A DNA stretch of 64,000 nucleotides from an uncultured Burkholderiales bacterium (lineage in GTDB: Bacteria; Pseudomonadota; Gammaproteobacteria; Burkholderiales; Burkholderiaceae), in assembly GCA_946480465.1 (NCBI GenBank), contig CAMLJY010000034.1:1-64000 (forward strand), read 5' to 3'. This document shows positions 27,145-37,276 of the stretch, one piece after another. Position numbers and translations under genes: made by a program. Each line of letters opens with the position of its first letter. The stretch's first letter is position 1. The notes below the pieces were generated by a model that saw nothing but the letters and a program-made list of their open reading frames with translations, had not been told where the DNA came from and searched no databases.

Positions 27145-28197
27145 TCAGTGCCGGCCCTCGGCCACTGCATGGCAGGCCACGCGAATGCCCTGAAACGTCA
27201 GCAATGGCGGACGCTCGCTCCGGCAGCGGTCGGTGGCCAGTGAACAGCGGGGATGGAAGGCGCAGCCGCTGGGCGGGTTCAGCGGGTTGGGCACCTCGCC
27301 CTGCACGGGCGTGCGCTGGCGGCCGCTCATCTGCACGTCCGGAATGGCGTCCAGCAGCATCCGGGTGTAGGGATGCCGGGGATTGGAGAACAGCGTGTGC
27401 TTGTCCGCCAGTTCCACCAGCCGGCCCAGGTACATCACGCCCACCTGGTCGCTGACGTGGCGCACCACCGCCAGGTTGTGGGAGATGAACAGGTAGGTCA
27501 GGCACTGGCGCTGCTGCAGGTCCTTCATCAGGTTCAGCACCTGGGCCTGCACGGACACGTCCAGTGCCGACGTGGGCTCGTCGCACACCAGGAACTCCGG
27601 GCCCGTGGCCAGTGCGCGTGCAATGGAAATGCGCTGCCGCTGGCCGCCGGAGAACTGGTGCGGAAACTTCTGCATGTCGGCCGCCGCCAGGCCCACCGCC
27701 TGCAGCAGCTGGCCCACGCGCTCTTCCAGCGCGGCGCGGCCTGGCAGCAGGCGGTGTTCCAGCAGCGGCTCCGCAACGATGTCGCGCACGCGCCAGCGCG
27801 GGTTCAGGCTGGCGTAGGGGTCCTGGAAGATCATCTGCATGCGCCGCCGCAAGGCCTGGGCCGCGCGCGTGCGGGCCGGGCCGGCGCTGTCCTGGCCGGC
27901 AATGCGGATGTGGCCGCGGTCGGGCGTGTACAGGCCCATCAGCAGGCGCGCCACGGTGCTCTTGCCGCAACCGGATTCACCCACCAGCGCCAGCGTGCTG
28001 CCGCGCGCAATCTGGAAGCTGACGCCGTCCACCGCATGCACCTGCCGGCGCGGCAGGCGCTCGATGACGCGGGTGAGCCAGGGGGCGGAGACGTCGAAGG
28101 TCTTGCCCAGGTCGTCCACCTGCACCAGCGCGGGCTGCGGGGCGGGCGCTTCGTGCCGGACCGGCGCGGGGCGGGCGTGTTGCACGGCGGTGGTCAT
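27145..28197 (-). CDS. dipeptide/oligopeptide ABC transporter ATP-binding protein (DppF-like)
   Basis: A 350-residue ATPase of the Opp/Dpp class. Walker A is GESGCGKST, the signature [15 protein letters not shown], Walker [15 protein letters not shown], and the switch His lies in [11 protein letters not shown]. The C-terminal oligopeptide extension ([21 protein letters not shown]) has the three-Cys cluster typical of this class. Its ATG overlaps the stop of the dppD-like gene by 4 bp. It energises uptake through the two permeases encoded upstream. Confidence 0.9.
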   Translation of the reverse strand: MTTAVQHARPAPVRHEAPAPQPALVQVDDLGKTFDVSAPWLTRVIERLPRRQVHAVDGVSFQIARGSTLALVGESGCGKSTVARLLMGLYTPDRGHIRIAGQDSAGPARTRAAQALRRRMQMIFQDPYASLNPRWRVRDIVAEPLLEHRLLPGRAALEERVGQLLQAVGLAAADMQKFPHQFSGGQRQRISIARALATGPEFLVCDEPTSALDVSVQAQVLNLMKDLQQRQCLTYLFISHNLAVVRHVSDQVGVMYLGRLVELADKHTLFSNPRHPYTRMLLDAIPDVQMSGRQRTPVQGEVPNPLNPPSGCAFHPRCSLATDRCRSERPPLLTFQGIRVACHAVAEGRH

Positions 28198-29177
28198 GCG
28201 GCTCTCCGGAGGACGGGGGCGTGCAGCCAGCAGGCGGCGTGGGTGCCGCCGGTGGGCAGCAGGTCGGGGCGCTCGGCGCTGCAGCGGTCGAAGGCGCGGG
28301 CGCAGCGTGGATGGAAGGCGCAGCCGGACGGCATGGCGGTCAGGCGGGGCATGGCGCCATCCACCTGCAGCAACCGGTCGCGGTCCTCGTCCATCGAGGG
28401 AATGGAGCCCATCAGGCCGCGGGTGTAGGGGTGCTGCGGGTGGTGGATGATGTCGGCCACCGGCCCGATCTCGGCCACGCGGCCGGCATACATCACCGCC
28501 ACGCGGTGGCAGGTCTCGGCGATGACGCCCATGTCGTGCGTTACCAGCATCACCGCCGCGCCGTGCTGCCGGCAGACGCGTTTCAGCAGCCCGATGATCT
28601 GCGCCTGCACCGACACGTCCAGCGCGGTGGTCGGCTCGTCGGCCACGATCAGCCGCGGCTCTCCGGCCAGCGCCAGCGCAATCACCACGCGCTGCCGCAT
28701 GCCGCCCGAAAACTGGTGCGGGTATTGGGCCAGGCGGGCTTCCGGCGCCGGAATGCCGGTTTCCGCTAACAGCTGAATGGCGCGTTCACGCGCCTGCGCG
28801 GGCGAGAGCGGCAGGTGCGCGCGGATGGTTTCCACCAGCTGCTCGCCCACGGTGAAGAGCGGGTTCAGCGAGGTGAGCGGGTCCTGGAAGATGGCGCCGA
28901 TGTGCCGGCCGCGCAGGCGGCGCAGGGCCAGGGCATCCAGGTTGTCGATGCGCTGGCCGTCCAGCCGGATCTCGCCGCCGGCCACGCGTCCCGGGGGCTC
29001 CAGCAGGCCGATGATGGCGGCGCCGGTCAGCGATTTGCCGGCGCCGGATTCGCCCACCACGCCGAGGATTTCGCCGGCACCGATGTCGAACGACACCTGG
29101 TCCAGCGCACGCAGGGTGCCGCGCCGCGTGGGGAATTCAACGCACAGCTGGCGCACTTCGAGCAAGGCTTGGGTCAT
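28194..29177 (-). CDS. dipeptide/oligopeptide ABC transporter ATP-binding protein (DppD-like)
   Basis: A 327-residue ATPase paired with the DppF-like one. Walker A is GESGAGKSL, the signature [15 protein letters not shown], Walker [15 protein letters not shown], switch His TH(DMGVIAE), and the C-terminal Cys-containing SGCAFHPRC region. The ATG at 29177 ([17 protein letters not shown]) fits the family; a GTG at 29192 is possible. The gene overlaps the DppF gene and begins 12 bp after the DppC permease stop. Confidence 0.9.
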   Translation of the reverse strand: MTQALLEVRQLCVEFPTRRGTLRALDQVSFDIGAGEILGVVGESGAGKSLTGAAIIGLLEPPGRVAGGEIRLDGQRIDNLDALALRRLRGRHIGAIFQDPLTSLNPLFTVGEQLVETIRAHLPLSPAQARERAIQLLAETGIPAPEARLAQYPHQFSGGMRQRVVIALALAGEPRLIVADEPTTALDVSVQAQIIGLLKRVCRQHGAAVMLVTHDMGVIAETCHRVAVMYAGRVAEIGPVADIIHHPQHPYTRGLMGSIPSMDEDRDRLLQVDGAMPRLTAMPSGCAFHPRCARAFDRCSAERPDLLPTGGTHAACWLHAPVLRRAA

Positions 29178-29188
29178 GGTCTGGGTGC

Positions 29189-30172
29189 TCACTGCAGGCG
29201 GGGGTTCAGCGCGTCGCGCAGCCAGTCGCCGAAGAGGTTCACGCTCAGCGCGATCAGCACCAACATGCCGCCGGGGAAGACGACGATCCACCACAGCCCG
29301 GAGAACAGGAATGCATTGCCGGTGCGGATCAGCGTGCCGAGCGAAGGCGAGGTGGGCGGCACGCCCACGCCCAGGAAGGACAGGGTGGCCTCGGTGATGA
29401 TGGCGGTGGCGACCTGGATGGTGGCCAGCACCATCACCGGCCCCAGCACGTTGGGCAGCACGTGGCGGCGCATGATGCGCAGCGCCGGCACGCCGATGAC
29501 GCGAGCGGCCTGCACGTATTCCTTCTCCCGTTCCACCAGCGTGGATCCGCGCACCGTGCGCGCGTACTGCACCCAGCCCGTCATCGCAATGGCGGCAATC
29601 AGCACGCCGAAGGCCAGGGTTTCGCTGGCGTCGGGAAACACGGCCTTGCCGATGCCGTCGATCAGCAGCGCGACCAGGATGGCCGGAAACGACAGCATGA
29701 CGTCGCAGACGCGCATGACGATCGCATCGACCTGGCCGCCCAGGAATCCGGCCAGCAGGCCGAGCGTCACGCCCATCAGCATGGACAGCAGCACCGACGC
29801 CAGCCCGACCAGGAGCGAGATGCGCGCGCCATACATCAGCGCCGAGAGGATGTCGCGCCCCTGGTCGTCGGTGCCCAGCAGGTAGCTGGGCCGCCCGCCG
29901 TCCATCCAGGCCGGTGGCAGCCTGGAGTCGTTCAGGTCGATCGTCGCCAGGTCGAAGGGGGTGTGGGGCGCCACCCAGTCCGCCAGCAGCGCGCCACCGA
30001 GGCAGGCCAGGCCGATCAGCACGGCGGCCATCGCCATTGGCGAATGGGTGAAGCTGTGGCCGATGTCGCTGTCGAGCAGGCGGGCGAGCCAGCCGGGGCG
30101 CGGGCCTGAACGAAGGCCCGCGGCCGTGGTGGAAAGCGGCGGCCGGGCGGCCGCGGCGCTGGGTGGGTTCAT
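29189..30172 (-). CDS. dipeptide/oligopeptide ABC permease (DppC-like)
   Basis: A 327-residue permease with six membrane segments and an N-terminal cytoplasmic, proline-rich leader. The class marker LGTDDQGRDILSALMYGARISL is present, as is the EAA loop (EYVQAARVIGVPALRIMRRHVLPN). ATG 30172 carries a good SD (GGAG). It lies between the substrate-binding protein gene and the ATPases; the permease partner DppB is encoded further upstream. Confidence 0.9.
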   Translation of the reverse strand: MNPPSAAAARPPLSTTAAGLRSGPRPGWLARLLDSDIGHSFTHSPMAMAAVLIGLACLGGALLADWVAPHTPFDLATIDLNDSRLPPAWMDGGRPSYLLGTDDQGRDILSALMYGARISLLVGLASVLLSMLMGVTLGLLAGFLGGQVDAIVMRVCDVMLSFPAILVALLIDGIGKAVFPDASETLAFGVLIAAIAMTGWVQYARTVRGSTLVEREKEYVQAARVIGVPALRIMRRHVLPNVLGPVMVLATIQVATAIITEATLSFLGVGVPPTSPSLGTLIRTGNAFLFSGLWWIVVFPGGMLVLIALSVNLFGDWLRDALNPRLQ

Positions 30173-30240
30173 CAGGGTTTCTCCATGCGGCGGCGCAACC
30201 CGCGGCTGCTGCCGCGGGCGCCGGGTCACCAAAGGGCGGG

Positions 30241-31809
30241 TCAGGGCTTGACGGTGGCGTACTTGAACAACATGAAGTTGTCCGCCAGCTGCACCACGTC
30301 CACGTTCTTCTTGCTGGCCCAGGCCAGGGCCTGCTGGTGCAGCGGGATGTGGCCGATGTCGTCCTGGTGCAGCTTCATCGCCTCGCGGATCTGTGCCAGG
30401 CGCGACTCTTGATCGATCTCGCTCTGGATCTTGGTGATCAGCTCGTCCACCTTGGGATTGGCATAGCTGCCCAGGTTGAAGGTGCCGGCCGGCCCTTCGG
30501 GCGTGTGCACCAGCGAGAACAGCGTGTTGTGCGCGTCGTAGGTGTTCGGCGTCCAGCCCAGCAGATAGAACGGCGATTCACGCTTCAGGATGCGGGGGAA
30601 ATAGGTGATCTTGCTTTCGACGCTCAGGTTCACCTTCACCCCCACGCGCGCCAGGTTGGCGGCCACGGCCTGGCAGATGGCCGCGTCGTTCACGTAGCGG
30701 TCGTTCGAGCAGTTCATGCCGATCGTGAATCCATTGGGGTAGCCGGCCTCGGCCAGCAGCTTCTTGGCCGCCTCGGGGTCGAGGGGCAGGCGCTTGTTCA
30801 TGTCGGCCGCGAAGCCGTTCACGCCGGGGGCGACCATCAGCGCCGTCGGCGTGGCGGCGCCGCGCATCACGCGGGTCTTGATGGCCTCCACGTCGATGGC
30901 CTGGTAGAAGGCCTGGCGCACGCGCTTGTCCTTGAAGGGGTTCTTGCCCTTCACGCTGGAGGCGGGCAGCTCGTCGCGCTTCTGGTCCATGCCGAGGAAG
31001 ATGGTGCGCAGCTCGGGCCCTTGCATCACCTTCACCTTCGGCTCCGCCTTCAGCCGGTCCACGTCCTGCAGCGGCACGGGCTCCATCAGGTCGACGTCAC
31101 CCGACAGCAGGGCCGCCACGCGGGTGGCATCGGCGCTGATGGGGGTGAAGATCACCTCGTCCACGTTGCCTTCGATCTTGCCCCAGTAGCTGGCGTTGCG
31201 AACGAAGACGGTGCGCGTGCCGGGCTGGCGCTCTTTCAGGCGGTAGGGGCCGGTGCCATTGGCCTTGAACGATGCGGCGTTCTCCAGGCCCTTGCGGCGG
31301 TCCACCGGGCGCTCGGCCTTGTTCTCCTCGCACCACTTCCTGCTCATGATGTAGACCTGCGTGATCACGCCCGGCAGGATGGGCACGGGCGTGCTGGTTT
31401 CGATCTCCACCTGGTGGTCGTCGATCTTCCGCACTTCCTTGATGGCGCCCACCATGCCGCCCAGGTCCGAGCCCTCGCCCTTGGCGCGGTTGAAGGAGAA
31501 CACCACGTCGTCGGCGGTGAAGGGCGTGCCGTCATGGAAAGTGACGCCCTTGCGCAGCGTGAAGCTCCACAGCGTGGGCCGCAGCCGGCGCCAGGCGGTG
31601 GCCAGGCCGGGCGTGAGCTGCAGGTTCTTGTCCCGCGCCACCAGCGGCTCGTAGATGTTGCCGGTGAGCGAGAGCGTGAGCACCTCGTTCAGCGCATACG
31701 GGTCCATCGATTGGGCGTCGCCCTGGTTGGCCACTTTCAGCGTGACGGCGTGGGCCGCCAGGGCGCAGGCGGCCAGGGCGGCGCCGATCAGGGTTCTCTG
31801 CAGGGTCAT
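30241..31809 (-). CDS. peptide-type ABC substrate-binding protein
   Basis: A 522-residue periplasmic solute-binding protein of the SBP_bac_5 (DppA/OppA) family. The signal peptide ends at ALAAHA. Family features include ATAWRRLRPTLWSFTLRKGVTFHDGTPFTADDVVFSFNRA and the C-terminal IPLHQQALAWA. The ligand could be a peptide, an amino-acid conjugate or another small solute. The neighbouring M20 deacetylase suggests an N-acyl amino acid or dipeptide (inference). Confidence 0.88.
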   Translation of the reverse strand: MTLQRTLIGAALAACALAAHAVTLKVANQGDAQSMDPYALNEVLTLSLTGNIYEPLVARDKNLQLTPGLATAWRRLRPTLWSFTLRKGVTFHDGTPFTADDVVFSFNRAKGEGSDLGGMVGAIKEVRKIDDHQVEIETSTPVPILPGVITQVYIMSRKWCEENKAERPVDRRKGLENAASFKANGTGPYRLKERQPGTRTVFVRNASYWGKIEGNVDEVIFTPISADATRVAALLSGDVDLMEPVPLQDVDRLKAEPKVKVMQGPELRTIFLGMDQKRDELPASSVKGKNPFKDKRVRQAFYQAIDVEAIKTRVMRGAATPTALMVAPGVNGFAADMNKRLPLDPEAAKKLLAEAGYPNGFTIGMNCSNDRYVNDAAICQAVAANLARVGVKVNLSVESKITYFPRILKRESPFYLLGWTPNTYDAHNTLFSLVHTPEGPAGTFNLGSYANPKVDELITKIQSEIDQESRLAQIREAMKLHQDDIGHIPLHQQALAWASKKNVDVVQLADNFMLFKYATVKP

Positions 31810-31851
31810 GGAAGTCTCCGCGTTGTGGGAATGGAACGGAATGCGCCCGAT

Positions 31852-32832
31852 TCAGCGGGCATTGGCCACCAGCACCCGAAGCCTCGGGTCGACGACGACG
31901 TAAAGCAGGTCCACCAGCAGGTTGATGACGACGAAGATGAGCGACACCATGCAGAGGTAGGCGGCCATCACCGGAACGTCCGAGACGCCGATGGCCTGCA
32001 CGAACAACAGGCCCAGGCCCGGCCATTGGAAGACCGATTCGGTGATGATGGCGAATGCGATGAGACCGCCCAATTGCAGTCCCATGATGGTGATGACCGG
32101 CACCAGCGTATTGCGCAATGCATGTCGGAAATGCACCACCCGGTCGGCCAGGCCGCGGGCGCGGGCGAACTTGATGTAGTCGGTGCGCAGCACCTCCAGC
32201 ATTTCCGCGCGCACCAGCCGGGTCAGCAGGCTGACCTGGAAGGCGGCCAGCGTCACCGCGGGCAGGACCAGGTGCTTCCAGCCGTCCACCGTCAGCAGCC
32301 CGGTCGACCAGAAGCCGATCTGCACCACCTCGCCGCGGCCGAAGCTGGGCAGCAGCTTCCACACCACCGCGAAGAGCAGGATCAGCAGGATGCCGAGCAG
32401 GAAGGTGGGCACCGACACGCCGGCCAGCGACAGGAACATCACCGCCTGCGCGCCGGCCTTGCCGCGCCGCAAGGCGGCGTACACCCCGATCGGGATGCCG
32501 ACCGCCAGTGCGATGACGGCCGCCGCAAGGCTCAGTTCCAGCGTGGCCGGCAATCGTTCGGCCAGCAATGAGGAAACACGCCGGCCCTGCGACAGGCTGA
32601 GCCCGAATTCGCCCTGCGCGGCATGGCGCACGAAATGGCCGAATTGCACGATGGCGGGCTTGTCCAATCCCAATGCCGTGCGCAATTCCCGGCGCTGCTG
32701 TTCGGTGGCGTCCTGGCCGAGCAGGCTGGTGACCGGGTCGCCCACGTACTGGAACAGCGAGAACGAGACGAAGCCCACCGTCAGCAGCACGAGGAGACCG
32801 GCGAGCAGGCGTCGCAAGATGAAGGTGACCAT
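31852..32832 (-). CDS. dipeptide/oligopeptide ABC permease (DppB-like)
   Basis: A 326-residue permease with six membrane segments. It starts with the family-type FILRRLLAGLLVLLTVGFVSFSL and carries the EAA loop (DYIKFARARGLADRVVHFRHALRN). It forms the channel with the DppC-like protein. The order here (B, A, C, D, F in transcription direction) differs from the common A-B-C-D-F order. It starts 23 bp after the M20 deacetylase stop. Confidence 0.9.
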   Translation of the reverse strand: MVTFILRRLLAGLLVLLTVGFVSFSLFQYVGDPVTSLLGQDATEQQRRELRTALGLDKPAIVQFGHFVRHAAQGEFGLSLSQGRRVSSLLAERLPATLELSLAAAVIALAVGIPIGVYAALRRGKAGAQAVMFLSLAGVSVPTFLLGILLILLFAVVWKLLPSFGRGEVVQIGFWSTGLLTVDGWKHLVLPAVTLAAFQVSLLTRLVRAEMLEVLRTDYIKFARARGLADRVVHFRHALRNTLVPVITIMGLQLGGLIAFAIITESVFQWPGLGLLFVQAIGVSDVPVMAAYLCMVSLIFVVINLLVDLLYVVVDPRLRVLVANAR

Positions 32833-32855
32833 GGCGAATGCCGTCCGTGCCTTGC

Positions 32856-34046
32856 TCAGGCCGCGCCGGGCAGCTCGGCCGGCACGTGGCGCTGCGCCCA
32901 GTCGCTCAGGCGGCTGAGGAAGCGGTTGCAGGATTCGAGCTGGCTCACGGCCACGAATTCATTGGCCTTGTGCGCCTGCTCGATGCTTCCGGGGCCGCAC
33001 AGCACGGTGTCGACGCCGGCCTCGGCGTACTGGCCGGCCTCCGCCGTGTAGGGCGCGGCGGTGGCCACCCCGACCGCGCCGCATTCGCGCACCAGGGTCA
33101 CCGCCCGGCTGGATTCGGCGGCCGCGAAGGCGGGAATGCGAGCTTCCAGGCGGGTGTGCCAGTTCACCTTGCCGGCTTCGGCGCCGAAGACGCGATGCAG
33201 CCGCTCCGACACCCGGCGTTCGGCGGTCGCCAGCAGCTCTTCCGGGTTGTCGATGTCGCGGAAGCGGATCTCCCACACCAGCCGGGCATGCTCGGCCACG
33301 ATGTTGCGGGCGGTGCCGCCCTGCAGCATGCCCACGTTGATGGTCGGCCCGCTGGGCACCATGGCGTAGGGGTAGCGCATGCGGCGCAGGAAGGCGCCGA
33401 ACTCGGTCAGCTCGCTGACCAACTCCGCCGCCACCTCGATGGCGCTGGCCCCGCAGTGCGGCACGCTGGAGTGGGCAGGCTGGCCGCGTACTTCGGTGAC
33501 CAGGGCGAGCACGCCTTTGTGGGCCACCAGGGGCTGCATTATCGTCGGCTCGCCCACCACCGCGATGCGCGGCTTCGGCAGTTCGCGGCCGAAGGTGTGG
33601 ATCATGCGCGGGGTGCCGAGGCAGCCGACTTCCTCGTCATAGCTCAGCGCCACGTGGATGGGCGTCTTCAGGCGCTGTTCCAGGAACATCGGCACGGCCG
33701 CCAGCACGCAGGCGGCAAAGCCCTTCATGTCGCAGGTGCCGCGGCCGTACAGGCGGCCTTCGGCCTCGGAGAGCGTGAAGGGATCGGTGTGCCATTGCTG
33801 GCCGTCCACCGGCACCACGTCGGTGTGGCCGTGCAGGCAGATGCCGCCTTCGTCCACCGGCCCCAGCGTGGCGTAGAGGTTGGCCTTGGTGCCCTCGTCG
33901 TTCGTCGTCACGTGCGCGCTCACGCCGTGGCCGGCGAGGTAGTGGCGCACCCAGTCGATCAGGGGCAGGTTGGAGCGGTGGGAGGTGGTGTCGAAGGAGA
34001 CCAGCCTGGCGAGCATCTCGCGGCTGGTGAAGTGCTGTGCGGCCAT
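32856..34046 (-). CDS. argE: M20-family deacetylase, acetylornithine deacetylase-like
   Basis: A 396-residue zinc hydrolase of the M20A ArgE type. Metal and catalytic motifs are HGHTDVVPVDG, GRGTCDMKGF, the base Glu in SYDEEVGC and EPTIMQP, and a C-terminal His in IEQAHKANE. It may deacetylate acetylornithine or, given the neighbouring ABC transporter, an imported N-acyl amino acid. It is the first gene of the minus-strand transport operon after the LivJ-like gene, 50 bp downstream of that gene's stop. Confidence 0.85.
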   Translation of the reverse strand: MAAQHFTSREMLARLVSFDTTSHRSNLPLIDWVRHYLAGHGVSAHVTTNDEGTKANLYATLGPVDEGGICLHGHTDVVPVDGQQWHTDPFTLSEAEGRLYGRGTCDMKGFAACVLAAVPMFLEQRLKTPIHVALSYDEEVGCLGTPRMIHTFGRELPKPRIAVVGEPTIMQPLVAHKGVLALVTEVRGQPAHSSVPHCGASAIEVAAELVSELTEFGAFLRRMRYPYAMVPSGPTINVGMLQGGTARNIVAEHARLVWEIRFRDIDNPEELLATAERRVSERLHRVFGAEAGKVNWHTRLEARIPAFAAAESSRAVTLVRECGAVGVATAAPYTAEAGQYAEAGVDTVLCGPGSIEQAHKANEFVAVSQLESCNRFLSRLSDWAQRHVPAELPGAA

Positions 34047-34096
34047 GGATCGTCCTGTTGAGGGGCGGAGGGGGGTGGTGAGGCGGTTGCGGTGGT

Positions 34097-35302
34097 TCAG
34101 CGCAGCAGGCGTCCGTCGCGGTCGACCAGGGTCATGTCGACGGCCTGCAGGGACAGGCGGGCCTGCTCGCTGTAGCGCACGCGGAAGTCGGCCACCTGCA
34201 GCTCGCCGGCGCCGTTGGCGGCAGCGAGCACGCCTTCGCGCGTCAGCGGCCGGGCGCGGGCCAGGATCTCGCCCAGCACGCGGCCGGCCACGTAGCCCTC
34301 CAGCGCGACGTAGGTGCCGGGCATGTCGGCATGCCAGCGCAGGCGGTCGGCCGCGAATTCGCGGGTGATCCTCTTGTCCACGCTGGCGGGCGAGGGCATC
34401 ACCTGCGTCAGGCTCACGCCGCGGGCACTCTCGGCGCCGGCCAGGCGGACCATGTCCTGGGTGTTCACCTGGCCCAGCGAGTACACCGGCAGCCAGGCGC
34501 CGAAGCGCGCCCGCAGTGCCTTCACCGCGCTTGCATGCGCGGGCCCCACGGCGATCAGCACCACGGCATCGGGCGCCGTGCCGCCCAGCGCGGCCACCGC
34601 CTCGTCCACCGCCTGCTGCTGGCGCTGCGGCGCGGGTTCCTGTGCGAAGCCCACGTTGGCCGCCAGCGCGATGCCCGCGGCCTCGGCCCAGGCAGGCACC
34701 AGCGCCGACAGCGCCGGGCCCGCGCCGGCCCGGTAGTACATGAATGCCACGCGCTTGCGGCCCAGGCTGGCGGCGTGCGCGAACATCGCCTTCACTTCAT
34801 CGTTGAAGCTGGCGCGAATGGGAAAGACGTGGGCCGCCGACAGCACGTCAGGCAGGCCCGTGAGCGGTGCAAAGCAGCCGATCTGGCGCCGTTCCAGAAA
34901 GCGTTCGGTGATCAGCCGCATCGTCGTCTGCGTGCCCAGGCCGCCGACCAGCGCCACGGCCCGATGCTGGTCGACCAACTGCTGTGCCAGCGCGAGCGTC
35001 TTGTCCGGATTGAACTCGTCGTCCAGCAGCGCCAGCGCCAGCCGCCGGCCTTGCACCCCGCCCATCGCATTGATGTGGCGAACCGCCAATTGCAGGCCCG
35101 CGTGGTATTCGCCGGCGATCACCTGCGTGACTGGATTGCTCAACGAGGCGAGCTGGCCGATGACCACTGGTTCCTGGGCGGCCACCGCCAGCGGCAGCAG
35201 CAACGCCGCGAGGGCCGGCCAGCCTGCGGAGATCGATGCGCGGACCCTGTGCAGCACATGCCTGGTGCAGTGCATCAATTCGCGGAATCCTGCGCATTCC
35301 AT
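34097..35302 (-). CDS. LivJ-like periplasmic binding protein
   Basis: A 401-residue type I periplasmic binding protein (Peripla_BP_6). An exported leader runs to AVAAQ, then EPVVIGQLASLSNPVTQVIAGEYHAGLQLAVRHINAMGGVQGRR, the standard amino-acid-binding start. A second in-frame ATG at 35275 would give a more typical signal peptide, so the start is uncertain. No LivHMGF partners are near, so it may serve as an orphan sensor or pair with distant permeases. It is divergent from a LysR regulator over a dyad operator. Confidence 0.82.
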   Translation of the reverse strand: MECAGFRELMHCTRHVLHRVRASISAGWPALAALLLPLAVAAQEPVVIGQLASLSNPVTQVIAGEYHAGLQLAVRHINAMGGVQGRRLALALLDDEFNPDKTLALAQQLVDQHRAVALVGGLGTQTTMRLITERFLERRQIGCFAPLTGLPDVLSAAHVFPIRASFNDEVKAMFAHAASLGRKRVAFMYYRAGAGPALSALVPAWAEAAGIALAANVGFAQEPAPQRQQQAVDEAVAALGGTAPDAVVLIAVGPAHASAVKALRARFGAWLPVYSLGQVNTQDMVRLAGAESARGVSLTQVMPSPASVDKRITREFAADRLRWHADMPGTYVALEGYVAGRVLGEILARARPLTREGVLAAANGAGELQVADFRVRYSEQARLSLQAVDMTLVDRDGRLLR

Positions 35303-35316
35303 CGCCCGTACCTCGC

Positions 35317-35339
35317 AATTGCTGGGGTGATGTGCAATT
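35317..35339. promoter_or_regulatory. LysR-type T-N11-A operator
   Basis: AATTGC (35317-35322) and GCAATT (35334-35339) are separated by exactly 11 bp. They lie between the divergent LivJ-like and lysR genes. This is the classical LTTR dyad, so the LysR protein probably controls the LivJ-like/argE/dpp transcript and itself. Confidence 0.75.
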
Positions 35340-35398
35340 TACCGATCGTCACGGAACAAAGAAAATGGAACTTCCAGGTCCATGCATGAAAAACTTTG

Positions 35399-36328
35399 AT
35401 GATCACGCTCAAGCAGGTTCGCTACTTCCTCGCGGCGGCCCAGTCCGGCCAGTTCTCCACCGCGGCGGCGCGCGTCAACGTCACGCAGACCGCGATCACG
35501 GCGGCGATGCGGGAGCTGGAGGACGAGCTGGGCGTGGCCTTGTTCGAGCGGCGCCATGCCAGCGGCGTGTCGCTGACGCCGGAAGGCCACCGCTTCCTGC
35601 TGCATGCGCAGGACATCATGACGGCGGTGAGCGCGGCGATGAGCTCGCCGATGCTGGCCGACCGGCACACCAGCGGCCGCCTGCGCATCGGGGCCACGCA
35701 CCTGATGCTGGGCCACTACATCGTGCCGGCGATGGTGCGCTTCTCGAAGGCGTATGAGCGCATCGACGTCGAACTGGTCGAGATGCCGCGGCCCATGGTG
35801 GAGCAGGCCCTCGTCTACGGCGAGCTGGATGCCGGCGTGCTGTGGCTGGCCAACGTGGAGAACACCACCGAGCTGGATTCACTGGTGGTGGCGCATTCGC
35901 GGCGCCAGCTGTGGACGGGCACGGACCACCCGCTGCTGAAGCGAAAGTCCGTCTCGCTGGTGGACGTGCAGAACGAACCCTATGCGTTGCTGGACGTCGA
36001 CGAGGTGCCCAAGAACACCGCCGCCTTCTGGGCGCTGCAGGGCCTGGAGCCGAACGTGCGCTTCCGCTCGTCCAGCCTGGAAGCCGTGCGCAGCATGGTG
36101 GCCTACAACCGCTGCGTCACCATCCTGGGCGACGTGTCGTACCGCCCGTGGTCGCGCGAAGGCCTGAAGGTGGAGACCCGTCCGCTGCTGGAAGGGCTGC
36201 CCACCATCGAGGTGGGCCTCGTCCACAAGCGCAACGCGCCGCCCAATGCCGCGCTGGAAGCGCTGAAGGGCTTCCTGCGGCTGGCCATCAGCCTGGAGGG
36301 CATGACGACGGGGATGGCGATGGCGTGA
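35399..36328 (+). CDS. LysR-family transcriptional regulator
   Basis: A 309-residue LTTR with the N-terminal HTH TLKQVRYFLAAAQSGQFSTAAARVNVTQTAITAAMRELEDELGVALFERR and a LysR substrate domain. A TTG directly precedes the ATG at 35399; the ATG is preferred. It sits divergent from the transport operon over a perfect LTTR box and 126 bp before the aspartate dehydrogenase gene on its own strand. It most likely activates uptake and breakdown of an amino acid derivative (inference). Confidence 0.87.
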   Translation: MITLKQVRYFLAAAQSGQFSTAAARVNVTQTAITAAMRELEDELGVALFERRHASGVSLTPEGHRFLLHAQDIMTAVSAAMSSPMLADRHTSGRLRIGATHLMLGHYIVPAMVRFSKAYERIDVELVEMPRPMVEQALVYGELDAGVLWLANVENTTELDSLVVAHSRRQLWTGTDHPLLKRKSVSLVDVQNEPYALLDVDEVPKNTAAFWALQGLEPNVRFRSSSLEAVRSMVAYNRCVTILGDVSYRPWSREGLKVETRPLLEGLPTIEVGLVHKRNAPPNAALEALKGFLRLAISLEGMTTGMAMA

Positions 36329-36454
36329 TGCCGCCGCGCCGGCGCCGGCGGATTCAGTGGCCGCGGCGATGGGTCCATGGCGTTTTGTCGTTTGCGTTCC
36401 GCTGGGTGGAGCGTGTCCACTCGCGGCTTCGAAGCCACTGCCCCGAGGGGTCCG

Positions 36455-37276
36455 ATGCCGGAAGAAACCACCACCCGGGCACCGCTGCGCGTCGCGCTGA
36501 TCGGCCTGGGCGCCATCGGTCGCCTGTTGTGCGACGTGCTGGCCGAAGAACCGCATCAGGTGCAGGTCGTCGGCGCGCTGGTGCGGCCGGGGGCCTGCGC
36601 CGGCGGTGGGGATGGACTGCCGCCGCGGTGGACCACGCTGGAGGCGCTGTTGGCCGGTGCGCCCGACCTGGTCGTCGAGTGCGCCGGCGCGGCCGCGCTG
36701 GACGCGTGGGCGGATGCACTGCTGCGCGCCGGCCGCGACCTGCTGATCGCCTCGGTCGGCGCCTTGGCCGATCCCGGGCGGCACGCGCGGCTGCTGGCCG
36801 CGGCCGGGCAGGGTGGTGGGCGGCTGCTGCTCACTTCGGGCGCCATCGGCGGGCTGGACGTGTTGTCCGCCGCACGCCGCGGCGGACTGCAGTGGGTGCG
36901 GCTGCGCAGCAGCAAGCCGCCCGCGGCCTGGCGCGGCACGCCGGCCGCCGAACGGCTGGACCTCGATGCCGTGCAGGTGCCAACGCCCATCTTCAGCGGC
37001 AGCGCGCGTGAGGCCGCCACGCTGTACCCGAAGAACGCCAACGTCGCCGCGGCGGTCGCGCTGGCGACCGTGGGCCTGGACGCGGCGCGGGTGGAGCTGG
37101 TGGTCGACCCGGATCTGCAGGCCAACGTGCACGAGGTGGAGGCCGAGGGCGGCACCGGCCGCATCGCCATGCGTTTCGAGGCGCGCGCCTCGGCCAACCC
37201 CAGCACTTCCCGCATCACCGCCTATGCGTTGGCGGATGCGCTGCTGAAGCGGGTGTCGCCCATCGCGCTGGCCTGA
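36455..37276 (+). CDS. nadX: L-aspartate dehydrogenase
   Basis: A 273-residue enzyme that oxidises aspartate to iminoaspartate/oxaloacetate with NAD(P). The Rossmann motif is GLGAIGRL; further family features are LLTSGAIGGLD, TLYPKNANVAAAVALATVG and the active-site His in QANVHEVEAEG. ATG 36455 follows a purine-rich SD (CGAGGGG). It lies downstream of lysR and across from the M20/ABC operon, so it may finish aspartate catabolism; a role in NAD synthesis is less likely without nadA/nadC nearby. Confidence 0.87.
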   Translation: MPEETTTRAPLRVALIGLGAIGRLLCDVLAEEPHQVQVVGALVRPGACAGGGDGLPPRWTTLEALLAGAPDLVVECAGAAALDAWADALLRAGRDLLIASVGALADPGRHARLLAAAGQGGGRLLLTSGAIGGLDVLSAARRGGLQWVRLRSSKPPAAWRGTPAAERLDLDAVQVPTPIFSGSAREAATLYPKNANVAAAVALATVGLDAARVELVVDPDLQANVHEVEAEGGTGRIAMRFEARASANPSTSRITAYALADALLKRVSPIALA

